Below, piece after piece: positions 34,978 to 47,535 of a DNA stretch of 64,000 bases (position 1 is the first letter of the stretch; each line of letters starts with the position of its first letter). This DNA comes from Paralvinella palmiformis (lineage: Eukaryota; Annelida; Polychaeta; Terebellida; Alvinellidae). The translations under genes and the position numbers were made by a program. The stretch covers positions 1 through 64,000 of the forward strand of contig JAODUP010001630.1 of the NCBI GenBank assembly GCA_025642065.1. The letters run 5' to 3'. The notes under the pieces were generated by a model that saw only the letters and a program-made list of their open reading frames with translations, had not been told where the DNA came from and ran no database searches.

Positions 34978-37180
34978 TGTCCGGTTGTTTTCCTTATCCT
35001 TGGCGCGAATCTCGCCATGAAACTCCTGAGCTACTTCGCAAGGAAGTGAAATAATCACGCAGACGCTTTAACTGGTTGATGAAACATCTCACGGCAACAA
35101 GGGACACCGGGATTCATTCCAATAAGCCTCGAATTGCGACAGAGGAGCTCCCTCAATCGCCGGACAATTCCATTCGCTCATGTTCCATCTTATACCGATG
35201 GTCCGCCTCCTACCGGCTTTCAATTCCCGTCGTAGCCAGCGTTCCATGTTAACGATTCCCGGTGTAAGGTATCCACTAGTATGCCGATCAGGTCTATGGT
35301 CCGCTACTGATTGGTAATCAGTTGCTGTTGTCGTAACAAACATCGGAGCACCCTGAAGCCGGTTCGTTTACCTATGAACGCAACTACCTGCCCCCCCCCC
35401 CACCCTCCACCCCCCACACACACATGCGGACACATAAGGACACACGGACACACAGGGTATTACCGTCTATTTTATTCGGAAGGCGTTCGCCGATCGGACA
35501 CGGTGCTCGATGTATACATCAAGCCGGCCCAACGCCGACCCATACGAGTTAAACTATTGACGAACGACGACCACTCGCCGTTCATTCTCGCTCCGGTCCT
35601 CGTACTTCTGGCACGATCTCGAAGGGGCCCCTATGGAATGCACCCTTCAAAGGACAATAAATCTGATGGATTGCCTCGTTCTAGGGCTTCAACAATCAAC
35701 ATAGGATGCCATATCCCGCCACCGTGGCAAGTCGCACCTTTATTTATGAATATCGTTTCCGAAAAGACAATTCGAAGTATGGCGTCAAATTCACATATAG
35801 TAATAAATTTGCAGCTTCAGTCGGTCGTCATTTTATTCCAACATCCTATGTTAAATATTTCTAATCTACATTCGTTCCGTCAACACTGGAGCTGAAACCA
35901 TCTTCACCCACACGCACAGGCACACACATGCGCGCACGCACTAGTCAAGCCTTTGATCGCGGAGAGAAGCCAAACAAATAAGAACACCGCCAGTTTACCG
36001 GATCATAGCTTCCAGAGGGACACATCATCGTCTAGATGTGCGTGTAAGGCTGGCTGGCCTCTTCACGTAGTTGGCCGAACAAAACCTAGTATGCCGTGGC
36101 ATGTTCAGTCGCGTCATCCGTTCTACATTTGGTGGGTGGCTTGCTGGCAAAATGAAGCTGATTATCGCTTGTTTGGCAGCCATTAACATCCCTAATACGT
36201 AACGTTCCGGCTCGGCGTCTGATACCGGAAAATGATCCGAACTGGGATAAACAATGGAAAGTGGGGTATTGCAACCAACGGAGTATTTTGGAAACACGAA
36301 GGCCACGCTTCTGGTGTACACACGTTTCTTATGGTAGAAAGGGGCTTATCTGTAGCCGAATGGGTTATGTAATTGGCCATATATCCTCTGGAGCGGGGTT
36401 CGGATCTGGGCTTAAGACTGTCGGATGTTTTTGTTTTGTTTTTTGTATTTCGGGGCATAACCATCCGAGTGCGTTTTGTCCGAATGGTTTTCCCATGTGT
36501 CAAACATTGACAGCAAACTTATTGCAATTAGCCTATGGTATGTCATTTAGTACGTGCTTATCCCATATTCTTGGCATCTATAACAAACAATTAATGGGGT
36601 AATGGATTACGAAGACGTAGGCGGCTCAGCGAACAATAATAATGACTTATCATTCTCAGTAATGGCTCTCGACGGTGAAGGCATTCCAGATAAACAAAGT
36701 CAATCATTTTTATGGAAATGGAAGTAAGCACATTGTTCGATGTGACCCATATTGATTGTAATGTGCTAGGGTAGTGTTTACATCTTCCCGAGAGTTCGTT
36801 TAAGGTCTGACACGGTAAGGACGCCCCGAAGGCATAATTGACTCAGGCCAACTCGTCTGAGGAACTGTGCTCATTAGATTTGCTTAAATGGCCCTTGGTA
36901 TTCATAATTCAACTCATTCAGCTGATTTTTTAGTTAGCGAAATGTCTTTAATCCACTGCGTTGCACGTCAGCCAAAATCAGCTCCGATTACATAAACGTT
37001 CTTATGCCTTGCATCATTAGTCATTAATGGCATCCAACACAGTGGGATCCCAATTCAGCGTACTCTCTAGAAGTTGATCTACACTTAAAGTAATCATGTC
37101 CTTATACTTAACCCGTGCATAATTATATTTTATAATTGCCACGTTTGTTTTTTTGACCTGAAACATCAGACTACAACACT
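34975..37180. other. Unannotated stretch
   Basis: Has a poly-C run (35391-35401) and CA patches (35411-35450, 35905-35945). A 194-codon frame at 35311-35895 begins with TTG, crosses the poly-C and CA tracts, and is not credible. No other feature. Confidence 0.4.
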
Positions 37181-37195
37181 TCTTGATATTGCAAA

Positions 37196-37395
37196 GGGCG
37201 TCTCCGTGGTCTAACTGGTAACGCGTTGGATCACAGATCACTACCATCTAAGTTCGAATCTCGGGGTGGGCATATCTGAAGGTTGTTTCATCTATGACTT
37301 CGCTTCATTACCTTCGGAGGGCGCTCGGCCCATTTAGCCTACCATGTGCACAAAAGTGGTCTGTAAAACACCAGTCACCATCTTCATCATCATCA
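37196..37395 (+). mobile_element. SINE-A copy 7, plus strand, with target-site duplication
   Basis: Full-length family layout: head GGTCTAACTGGTAACGCG, B-box AGTTCGAATCTC, GGCATATCTGAAGG, GCTCGGCCCATTTAGCC, (ATC)n tail. Flanks TCTTGATATTGCAAA (37181-37195) and TCTTGATATTTGAAA (37396-37410) form a slightly decayed duplication. Confidence 0.93.
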
Positions 37396-37410
37396 TCTTG
37401 ATATTTGAAA

Positions 37411-39990
37411 TTCGTTTAGCTCGGGACCTATTGAGAACTAGGAACGCTGCCGCGGCTACCGATGACCATTGGCCGTGGTCAATCAGGTTAAACCATACGA
37501 AGAGGATCATCGGAACAGCAACTAAGTGCCAACCGAAACTCGGCTTGGCACACAACGGATGATCGCCATTTGGCGTTGATCAGCATCTCCAGGGAAATCT
37601 GGCAGTGGTCAGATCGGGCGAGATTCTGTCGTCCTTTGAAAAGTGCTTCGCTTAAATTTAATCATTGCATGGTTCTAATCACATCAGTACACACAATACG
37701 CGAAATAAATGGCAAGTAACACACACGAGCAGACCGCGGATCTGCGGAAGTATTTTTTATATTAAATTTCTATTTTCCCTATCCGGGTCGCAGATCAGTC
37801 TGTTGCTTAAGCATAATATACATTACTCCAAAATGGTAAGTATATGTTTTTTTTTAAACTTGCAAGACATGTATATAGACTATCTGCGCTTGCAATGTAT
37901 AATTCTCTCTTTAATCCTCGTTTTAGAAATAACTTTCAAGTTACAATCGTCAGAGCAGCATTGGAAGGCCGTTATTCGTTTCGCATCAGGGGACCGAAAC
38001 TGGAAATTTACGGTATAACAAGCCGGAAACAACAATGACACTAGTCTTGACAGCTTGACGTCGTCCATTCTAGTTAATATAAACTCGCAATAATCGTAAA
38101 TAAGTACGGTTGGTTGGCTAGGAAGTATTTTCCCCCGCCTCCGATAGTGACATCTATGATGCTCACAACTCACTCGCGTCCTATTAAATGTAGAACGTGC
38201 GTCATCGTATTAGAATTGAAGCTCGATTCATCTGAAAAGCAATTGGCAGCTTCCGCGCAGGCGCAACCTTGCCGACAGACAATATGGTTATGTTACAGGG
38301 CAGGCGGGTGATTAGGAGAATTGACGACGGCGACATAAAGCTCGGACTACGCCGGCTTCACGTTGAAATCGTGCGAATTGAATGGGGCCTCGGATCGCGC
38401 CAGTCTGGAAAAGGGCAGCACCTTCTCGTGCCGGCGATAATCATGCTATTAACTCTGCCATTCATGCTGCTATGAGAAGGGTAATAGCACGTCTTACCCC
38501 GCTCCTGATGAAAACACGGCTCTACGTGTTGTGCTGTTTACTACTAGGTGTTTATTGGGGGGGGGGGCGTCCCTTTAGGTGCTCCTATCTTTCCAGGCCT
38601 TTTTGAAAACATTTGTTACACATGGCACCTATAGTACGTTTAAGAAGTTCACTTCGGTCCTACATCAGCAACAATGCAGTAGCGCATTTCCATATCCAGC
38701 GTATAAGTTTCCACATTTTCCAGTCTCACGAATTGCATGACTGTACAATATTAGCCAATTTGAAGTACGTTTATCTCGCATCAGAATTCCCATCTCACAT
38801 ATTTATCTCGGCTAAATGATTATTGATAAGTATGGTAAATGGACAGATCGACGCTTCCGAACACATTAGTCGCGATACTTTACCATTCAATAAATCCCTA
38901 ATCCATTACTACCAAATCACCATGACAAAGATTCCTTCCAAATAAATTAAAACAACTTGGGTTGCTTTTTATAATCGATGATAAATTTCTTAATTAGCTG
39001 TTGTTATTTTTCCTGAACTACTTTACTAGATCATTATAATGGTGTCCTTTGCAGTAAGCCATTGCCAGCCCGCTTGTTAGGATATACCGCAGCCCATTCC
39101 AACTGGAAATGACTTAGTTGGGCTATATCGCTGATTTAATTAATTCAGGACAAAGAAATAAAAGCCAGTGACAGCCTGCTATAAACTCTGCGCTAATTCC
39201 GAGTTGGGCAGATATCTGATGCCCACAAGGCGAGATATGGAAGGTCCACTCCATAGAGAAAGTATTACCACGACTTCAAAGCTATCCGCATAGGCACAAA
39301 GGCTCTTTAGAAATTAATCTTTGTAGCATTAACAGAGCTCAAGTCGGTCACTAGAAAGTGGACAAGAGGCGAATCACAATATGGAGGCTATTAATACCAA
39401 GTACTCTAATTTATCTCAATATGCAAAAATAAAAATTAAACTATTTGATATATATATTATATATATATGTATACTCATTGTAATGAAGTGTTTTATTACT
39501 GACGCTAAGATTTTGTTGACAGGTTATAACCCACAATAACAAGGCTACCTTTGTACAGTCATAAAGATGCATCACTTAGAATAGAACATTTAATAAAAAA
39601 TCGTCGGAAGAGTACAACTGTCCGTCGAAATATCCCTTTGTCTTCCGATGTATGCCACCGACTTACCTGCAAAATCCTATCTGAAATTCTCCAGTCCAGT
39701 TACCACCGCGTCATTAGCATTTCGAGTGAAATCTACACGCAGCCGAGGGAAGATTATTAGTACCAATGAGCGTGGAAACATTCGGCTTCGGAGCGAGCAG
39801 GTACATTCTGCCCGGTCGACAGCAACTCCCGTATGTTATGAGCGGTTAGTAGGTGAACGAACTTCTTTGTTTATCACTAAGTGATTCACGGTTCTTTGGA
39901 GAGAGCATCTTCAAAGAATGCACGCCACATCCTCGCGTGCCGCCTCCTTGGCTGGATCTGCTGCCGTCGAGTAGCTCGGTGAGACTTCTA
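37411..39990. other. Unannotated stretch
   Basis: A poly-G run lies at about 38558-38567 and a short AT tract near 39450-39470. Frames under 120 codons, none recognised. Confidence 0.4.
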
Positions 39991-40074
39991 GTGGCGGGAA
40001 ACGAGCAGGCGGTGGCGGGAAAAGGGCAGACGACGTCGCGAAACTAGCAGACGATGGCGGGCCCAAGTGGTGAG
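39991..40074. repeat. 21-bp GC-rich minisatellite, about 3.5 copies
   Basis: Units start at 39991, 40012, 40033 and 40054; consensus GTGGCGGGAAACGAGCAGAC plus G. It sits in a local GC-rich patch. Confidence 0.85.
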
Positions 40075-40751
40075 TCGTCTGCGAGCAGCTTATCGAATGA
40101 GGGGCTTGGACACGGCCGTTGTGGGCGAGGCTTGATTTAGCTTTGGCCTAGTCGGGCATTATCATAATCTAACTCTTGCGCTGGTCAGTACGCGGATGTG
40201 TATAAGAGTGTCCACTTGTGAATACGCGCGTGTGTGTGTGGGTGTGCGCTGGTGATGACTTGGCTATTGATAACCTTGCTGGCAAGGTGCGAACCACACT
40301 TTCAATGTTGTGAGATAGCACTCTTTTGTATAAGACTGCTACCTGACAAATGGTATCTACACGCAGCAATGTTTGACCACTTGAAATATTACTCAGATCA
40401 AGTAAACAAATAAGAACTTTCCTATAAAATAGAATATCTTATGCGAAACCATTTGATATACAGTAAGAAGCTATCCTACTACAATTTGGCGTAATATCGT
40501 TTTGTGACCACGATGATATGTAATTGTTGCTTACATCTTTGAGATGTTTCATCCCGCAGTAAAAAGCTTCAGTTTGATTAAAATTATTTCTGTTTTCTAC
40601 CGTAGATAAATGACTGCGGCGTAAGTGACGAACGAACATAACGTGCTATATTTATGGCATATTATTTAACAAAGAAACCTGTGATAAATATCGTTGACAG
40701 TGCGGCACTTATATTATTCTTAGCCACTGTAATGATATATTTATAAGGATA
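40075..40751. other. Unannotated stretch
   Basis: A short GT patch near 40228-40245. Nothing else recognised. Confidence 0.45.
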
Positions 40752-40769
40752 CTTCTCTCTCTCTCTCCT

Positions 40770-40847
<78 letters not shown>
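40752..40847. repeat. (TC)n and (AT)n microsatellite
   Basis: Short CTCTCT run (40752-40766) and about 35 AT units (40776-40845). Confidence 0.96.
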
Positions 40848-40848
<1 letters not shown>

Positions 40849-41367
40849 CAACACTCCTTTCCAATGTATGATTTACATACTCCCAATTATATATACACCC
40901 AATAAATACCTGATCGGGCTTCTAAAACACATTTTCCTGAATGTCATCGATTTTTATTCCGGAGTAGTTACCTTTGTGTTCAAATTTCCAGGACAGAGTT
41001 AAATGCCAGTCTTTGGTTAAGACATCGAGTTGACAGGCATTGATGTGCCACTATTATTATTAATTAAATTAATTAAAACTCTCTCCGTTTAGTTTTTCGA
41101 ATATGTTTTACACTCCTGATGGGGCTAAATGTTTAAAGTTGATCTCTGCAAACACCAGTAACCAAAGCTCGAATACTCGATACATCTCATTGAACTGGAA
41201 CTGTACTTTATACCAAATACTGTAATCTTCCACTACCCAGGATCCTATCTAATATTTAATTTCTAGAATTCATGCAGTAAAAGTCATAATTACCAAAAAC
41301 GAACGGGTATAAAAGGATTACCATCGGGATAAGCCTAAAATGATTAATTGGTGTTTTGAAATCTCAT
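40848..41367. other. Unannotated AT-rich stretch
   Basis: Nothing recognised. Confidence 0.45.
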
Positions 41368-41475
41368 GTTGTACGAGATTTGAAACCACAACTCTCAGGC
41401 TACATGAGACTTCCAACTGCAACTCGCAGGTTGTACGAGACTTCAAACCACAACTCTCACGTTGTACGATACATG
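41368..41475. repeat. 31-bp minisatellite, about 3.5 copies
   Basis: Units at 41368, 41399, 41430 and partial 41461, beginning GTTGTACGAGA and ending CACAACTCTCA. Units 1 and 3 differ at only three positions; unit 2 is more diverged. Confidence 0.9.
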
Positions 41476-41624
41476 CAAGACCTTAATACACCGTTTTAGA
41501 GCGGTTTATTTCAATTACATGCCGTATCGATATTGATAGTAAAGTGTACGTCATCAGACCATATTTTTCTGATTGGCATCGATTTGATTCCAGGTCAGTT
41601 ACACCTTATTTTTTATATTTGCAG

Positions 41625-41822
41625 GTGACTGGACGTCAAGACAAACCTCAACTATGCCCAGCTGCTAATCCCTGTATTCAAACCTACTGCTTCGGGAATG
41701 CCGTCCTCAAACTTGGACGTGGACGACTAAAGCCTTTAACTATAGGGATCAGCGAAATTCGAATGATTTCCGAACTCAATCATTTGCTTCTTTGGAGAAA
41801 CGAGGCCGCCAAACTGACACAG
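41625..41822 (+). CDS. Candidate internal exon, 198 nt, unknown protein
   Basis: Preceded by a pyrimidine-rich acceptor (TATTTTTTATATTTGCAG) and followed by CACAG/GTACGA, a good donor. Between them 66 codons are open without a stop, in phase 0 on both sides, starting VTGRQDKPQLCPAANPC. I recognise no domain and see no neighbouring exons. The call rests on splice signals and an open frame only and could be chance. Confidence 0.22.
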
Positions 41823-42349
41823 GTACGAACGAATATCGATCACGTCCGCGGCTGATCTTCTTGTCAACGCCGAACTAAATACGACACGTTCATAATATAG
41901 TATATCTAGAGCCCCTAAGCTTCTTAGTACATCAGTCAATACATTGCTGAAAATGAATTGACGCGAAATCGTTTGCCGGCATCAACCGAATTCTTCACGC
42001 CGAGCTGTCAGTCTCGGAAGATCTAATTGAATAACTCGACGAAAATGTTGACTGTTTATCGAGATTAATACAATCGCATTGGAAATCGCATTGCATAATC
42101 GCGTTTATTTCGGTCTGGTAACAAATGCACATTCGTCGAGATTTATGCAAATTATAATTCGGTTTCAGCTGTAATTCGAAATTCGAAGTAAATCTAGCGA
42201 ATCTTTAATTTCATTAACACGTCAATCTCGTTAGTGCGCATATATCATTTTGCTTATAATTTCCTATGTGGGGCCGAAGTTTAGCATTTGCCAGTTATGT
42301 CCTATTAAAAAGGATGGCAGTCAATTGTTGTTGCTGTTTCTTGATTAGA

Positions 42350-42835
42350 GATCATGAAACAATCCAAATGACTCACATCTCTCCACTGGCTCGCTTTTTC
42401 AATCTCGCATCATTTTCAAACTCTGCACTGCTGACTATCGAACTCTTTCTTCTGGAGAACCTTCATATCTATTTTCCATAATTTCTCTAGCACCCAAGCC
42501 AACTCCGTTCATCTGGTTTTTACTTGTTGTCTGTTTCCAGGGTTAAACCTTATGCTGGGATCCGTGTTTTTCCCGTTGCTGTCGCTACTCTTTGGAATTC
42601 ACTCCCTGAACATGTTAAGTCATCAAATAGCATCGTTTCTTTCCGTCACCTTTTGAAAACTCAGCATTTCAGACTTGCTTATCCTTCCTAAGTTTCCATT
42701 CAATCTGATCATTTATTGATGAACTTTGCATTATACCCGGACTATGAGTTTGCCCAAACACCTGTACTAGGTGCGCCACTGAGCTCAATAGAAGTTTTTG
42801 TAATTACTATTAAAAGTAATCATTATTATTCAGCG
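42350..42835 (+). pseudogene. LINE fragment (L2/CR1-type), 3' end of the RT ORF
   Basis: Non-LTR retrotransposon 3' end. One frame reads FKLCTADYRTLSSGEPSYLF, the region after the RT domain; the next frame reads RVKPYAGIRVFPVAVATLWN, then SLPEHVKSSNS and FRHLLKTQHF before a stop (TAA, 42690-42692). These match the conserved C-terminus of L2/CR1-like polyproteins. The two parts need a frame change near 42535. About 130 bp of 3' UTR follow, ending in ATT triplets. 5'-truncated and inactive. Confidence 0.85.
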
Positions 42836-43351
42836 AATAAATTTAGATCACAATGAATCAGTACCTCGTCATCTTTTAACTGTAAACATCTAGTACTTGA
42901 GGGTAGTCTAATAAATCGGTAATTGATAGGGATATGTGATATTAAATTAATAATTATACTGGTTGAATAGTAACCAAACAGAATTACGCCACAATATAGT
43001 GTTTAATACAGGAATAGTATCGGTATAGAGTGGCTCTCTGTGATTACTAAAAAGATGCGTGTTATAAGCCATTCGATAAACTTGTATTATAGGGTTGGAA
43101 AAAAGTATGTTAGTCACGCATGCGCATCAACACTTTAATTTATTGTGTCATTGTCCAATAGCAAGATGGTTTTCGATGTTGTTATCTGTTTTTTGAACAA
43201 ATTTTGTTTTTATGAAAATAAAATAAAATATATACCATCAATCAAGATCAAATTTGAACTCGAAACCTTTCGACTAGAAAGTGACCCGATGAGTGCAACC
43301 CATTGATCTAAACCGTAATTGGGAATTCGTTATAGAGAACTCGTCCATTGA
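42836..43351. other. Unannotated stretch
   Basis: AGGGTTGGAAAAAAGTATGT at about 43091 resembles a mariner-type terminus, but no partner end was found. Confidence 0.35.
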
Positions 43352-43553
43352 GGGGCGCCTCAGTGGTCTAACTGCCAGCGCTTTGAATCACTGATCACTA
43401 CCACCCGAGTTCAAATCTCGGCGTGGGCATATCTGAAGGGTGTTTCATCTTTAACTTCGCTTCATTACCCTTGCAGGTCGCTCGACCCATTTAGCCTACA
43501 ATGTGCACAAAAGTCGTCGTAAAACGTCAATCATTATTATCACAATCATCATC
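43352..43553 (+). mobile_element. SINE-A copy 8, plus strand
   Basis: GGCGCCTCAGTGGTCTAACTG head, B-box AGTTCAAATCTC, GGCATATCTGAAGGG, GCTCGACCCATTTAGCC, GTGCACAAAAGT and a decayed (ATC)n tail. No clear target-site duplication. Confidence 0.92.
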
Positions 43554-44744
43554 GTTGTATAGTGGATATATTTATGGCCAGAAGAGAGACTGTTAAAATC
43601 CCATCAATAATGGCTTGTTTAGATAACAGATCTCAACCTCGCTTTAATAAACACGCGAGACTCTCGCTTCTCCATTGGTCTAAATAGTTAATTCCCTGGG
43701 GTCATTTACGCTAATTTCAAGCTGCGAATCAACGATGGCAGCCAGAGTTAGCGCAAAGATCGTTGGAACAAATGATTTCGAGAAATATGTCCGTATTATT
43801 TGGCCGCGTGATATTTTTTTCTCACCGGTGTGCTCACATCTCCCCCATTCCATAAATGCGCAAATTACCTAAAAGGATTTATCAACGTCCGATGTCAAGT
43901 TCTGTTTGTTGTTAGGTTATGGAAACATTCTTCCAAAAAGGCATTAATGAAATCACTACATTAAATGGAAGAAATTATTTACTTTGTAAATGGACACCAT
44001 TGATTTAAAAAAATTCGAGTCACGCGCTGATAATGGTCCAAACTCACCGGTAACAAACTTATACACTTATACAATATGTACGTATGAGAAGTAATCGTAT
44101 ATTTTAAGTAAGAGAGTTTTTAGCTGAAAAAGAAAGGGCTACCAACGAGGAGAAAAAAAAACGACGATTCAATCAGCCATGATTTCAAAGTGTTGTTCAC
44201 GTGACTTGAATTGGATGCTGTAAAGATGAAGGTCATATTTTTTTCCATTTTTTTTCTGTCTTCCTTTTATTGCGGAAAAGATCATCAATCTACAAAATAC
44301 AAGTGTCACGAGTTCCATGCGTTGGAGCGTCGGTCTGTGTATTTCCATGCATGGATGCGGGCGCGTGTGTGTGGAGAGGGAAAAAAACGCCTCCCTGCAC
44401 CGCTAAGATGTTCAGCTCATAGAGGGGAAAAATAATTACGATCTGCAATATTATTCACGCGTCCGTGCCCATTATGACACTCAATAAAGGCTACATCACT
44501 TCCCCGTATTGCAGGGTGACTTCTAAAGATCGCCAACAACCAGGGACCGTGCGGGAGGCCATCGTTTGAGCACCTGTCCTCACACCCACGCGTAGCATTT
44601 TACCCAATTCAGTGCACAATGAATTCGTCATATTGTCGTCATTCGGCGAGAACGATCCTCGTCATTTGAAAAACAAGTCTTGGTGCAACTTTGATCGACT
44701 GCGAATGGCGTCAGCCTTTGAAGAGCGATAATACAAAATGTACA
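43554..44744. other. Unannotated stretch
   Basis: AT-rich, with a poly-A run near 44152. Nothing recognised. Confidence 0.45.
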
Positions 44745-44924
44745 TGGTGCTGTTTTACGACCACTTATGTACACGTTGTAGGCTAAATGGAACGAGCGAC
44801 CCCCAAAGGTAACGAGGCCAACTCTAAGTTGAAACATCCTTCTGTCATAACCCGGCTGGGATTTGAACCCGGGTGCTGTTGATCTGAGGCCAACCGCGCT
44901 ACCAATTAGGCCATAGGAGGCGGC
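44745..44924 (-). mobile_element. SINE-A copy 9, minus strand (GGCTATGT-like subfamily)
   Basis: On the minus strand: head TGGCCTAATTGGTAGCGCGG, B-box GGGTTCAAATCCC, CCGGGTTATGACAGAAGGATG, TCGCTCGTTCCATTTAGCC and TTTTACGACC at the 3' end. It differs from the GGCATATC copies in the same way as 19565 and 32513, defining a second subfamily. Confidence 0.85.
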
Positions 44925-47325
44925 GATCAGCGATAATGTGGAACATGTATCCAGTTGATCCACGCGACGTGACGAGGCTATTTCGCGTTATCACATTAAC
45001 AGGCGCCTTGCTAGCCCGTCTACGTCATCATCCGTAGCGGAATATCGGAGACAATCGATTTTCATCATATTTCTCTCAGCATCCATTATATTTTATCAGA
45101 TTTGCGAGCCATCTTCGGTCGACGCGGTGATATCTATTAGCCAGGAATTGTAGCTTCGGATGAATATTTCACGACGGATCCTGCCACATCGAACTGTCGT
45201 GGCTCGTAACTCCCTTTAGAACCTAACTAGGTTCTACGACACGCCGTTTGACGTCCGAATGGGGTGTTCGTGAGTTCGCCAGGTCTAATCTTTTGCATAT
45301 TATTCGATGATATTTCACGCGTTGACGTGTTAAAATCGGTTACTCTCTTCAAGATCCGCAATCGCACCTGCACACCACCATCTGCCCATTCTCCAACAGA
45401 AGCGTGAAAGATATCGCGCACCTACTAATGATAAATTAAACGGTGGAAAATTGCGCATCTCATCTCATTGGCAATACTAAATACTGAAGTCAATCCCGAT
45501 TACGATTAAAAGGTTATCGTAGATATGTTCATGAAATGTCCATGTTGAAAGCCGGGAAAATGTTAATAACTCACGGTGCGATGATTTAGACTAAAAAGGA
45601 AACATAGTCGTTAAGACATAGCCTAGACCCTTGTAGCAGCCCCACTCTGACGTCACTAATGCGTTGCCGAGAAACAGCGGAAGGCAGGGCTTCGTAAACA
45701 GGTCTCGAGCTGATTGAAAGAAAACTGCAATCGAACGTGAAAGACTGATCACATGCCACAGTATGGACAATCCGTCATTTGTTGATGGCGCATTGAATAA
45801 GTGCATTCAGTGACCATAAGAAAACATGTAAAAATCTTAAAAGGTTCCAAGATTACGCTGCAGTGCTGCTCATTAAGAGTGTGACGTGATATGTTGTCAT
45901 AATTTCATCTGAACCTAAGACACGGTGGAAATTTACTGATCGAGATACATGGGAAGTTTTTAAGTGGACTATACATGTATATGTGTGTGTGTGTGTATGC
46001 ATGCATGCGTGCGTGTGTGCACTCGTGTATGTATGAGCGTGTGTGTATGTTTATTACACGTTTCTGTAAGCATATCCGGATTCCTATGTAAAAGTGTGAG
46101 TAATCAGCGACGTTTTCACGAATATTGCACACCTGCACAATTTTCTTTCAGTCAGAAAATTGCACGTTTACAGACGTTCCACGAAATCGATTGAAATTCA
46201 AGCCAACAGAAATTGGAAATGAAAAAATCTAATTGATTTAATCTCGACGAGGTCTGGTGTATAGCTAGTTTAAACCATGGCTACTCGACGTGGTCGAAGA
46301 AAGCGCCGTCTTCTAAGTCGACCCGTGGAACATTAAGCAACGATTAAATTTAAGCCTGACTTTATAAATACTAGAAGAGGGAAAATCGAATACATTTGGC
46401 CGGACGCCAAGCAGTTGTTTACAGCGGACGCTAGCCATTAAGACTATAATCTTTCTTCGCCTCTAATACGATACTTCGGCGTTGTCGTTTGCTTGAAATA
46501 CGACCTCAGCGCTAAGTGATTTCTTCTCATTTAATTATCAGGTCTGCAGGTGTAGTTGGTGTGTGCGTGCTTGCGTGTATGCGTGCCTGCGAGAGAGAGA
46601 TATAGAGGGGGAGATTACAAAATTAGTGTTCGTATATATGCGTTTTACGCCTAAATACATGTCGGTGTAAAGAAAGCATGATAGATTCGTTGTATCATCG
46701 GCTTCATTATATTTTTTATTTAATTTTGTTGGCTTTCTTTTCTATTCAATGGCAGTTTATTTCTGTCGAATTCTTAAAAGCGTTTTCAATATTTATGGAA
46801 AATACAAAGAGATCCGCATGCGTCCGTATGCGGTGGTGTTTATGCGCCGAGGGTGTCAAATCCTCTCCTTCTATCCGCGGGCAGCCTAATTGAAGGAAAG
46901 GCGACGCAAAATGCCAGTATGAGTGAGTGGCAGTCGCTTCATGACGTAATTAGTGCAATAACGGGAACAAGATGCCCGGCGGGCAATTGTCGCATGATGC
47001 CGTCCGGAGAGATCCTCACATCAGCAACCAAACGGATCAGAAACAGACCACAAACAGATCATAACAACGGATCATAAAACCGGATCATAACGGAAGAGGA
47101 ATGGCGTGTTCTTCATATCTTAGCGAGAAGGGTCCGTCTTCGGGACAACTAAGTCGGTTGTAAACGTTTATAACTTGTTAGGTTTTGGCAATTTTCCGTA
47201 AGCAGCCAATTTTTATTGATAGAAGTCGGCCATTGCAAGAAAGATATTCGTACAATTTGGCGAAATAATCCCTTTTGCCACGTAATACGAATATAATTCG
47301 ATCTATTCAATATCACAGATGGGAA

Positions 47326-47329
<4 letters not shown>
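44925..47329. other. Unannotated stretch
   Basis: GT-rich patch at 45975-46060 and a GT/GA patch at 46558-46612. No gene recognised. Confidence 0.4.
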
Positions 47330-47381
<52 letters not shown>

Positions 47382-47390
47382 CTGTGTGTG
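47330..47390. repeat. (AT)n-(GT)n microsatellite
   Basis: About 20 AT units and then a short GT run, abutting a SINE-B copy. Confidence 0.95.
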
Positions 47391-47394
47391 TTGT

Positions 47395-47535
47395 GTTCCG
47401 TTGAGAGCTTTTGGGCTCGAATCCCGCTCATTTTTATGTCTGTGTGATTTCTTTGCAGGGTGATTCGCCTCTCGGGCATGTGTTCCAGGTGTGACCAGCG
47501 TCGAAGATAAACAACTCAACTCAACTACAATAACA
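47395..47535 (+). mobile_element. SINE-B copy 1, plus strand
   Basis: Contains B-box GGGCTCGAATCCCGCTCAT, then GCATGTGTTCCAGGTGTGAC, CAGCGTCGAAG and a tail of CAACTCAACTCAACT. The A-box half of the head is missing or replaced by the microsatellite. A minus-strand copy lies at 52333. Confidence 0.75.

Noticed and set aside
35311..35895. 194-codon plus-strand frame
   Set aside because: TTG start, runs through poly-C and CA simple repeats, no domain.
43090..43115. mariner-like terminus AGGGTTGGAAAAAAGT
   Set aside because: No second terminus, transposase or TA duplication found nearby; same for the similar motif at about 55061.
46152..46223. Possible exon after a strong acceptor (TTTTCTTTCAG)
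   Set aside because: Opens only 22 codons before a stop and has no donor or protein resemblance.
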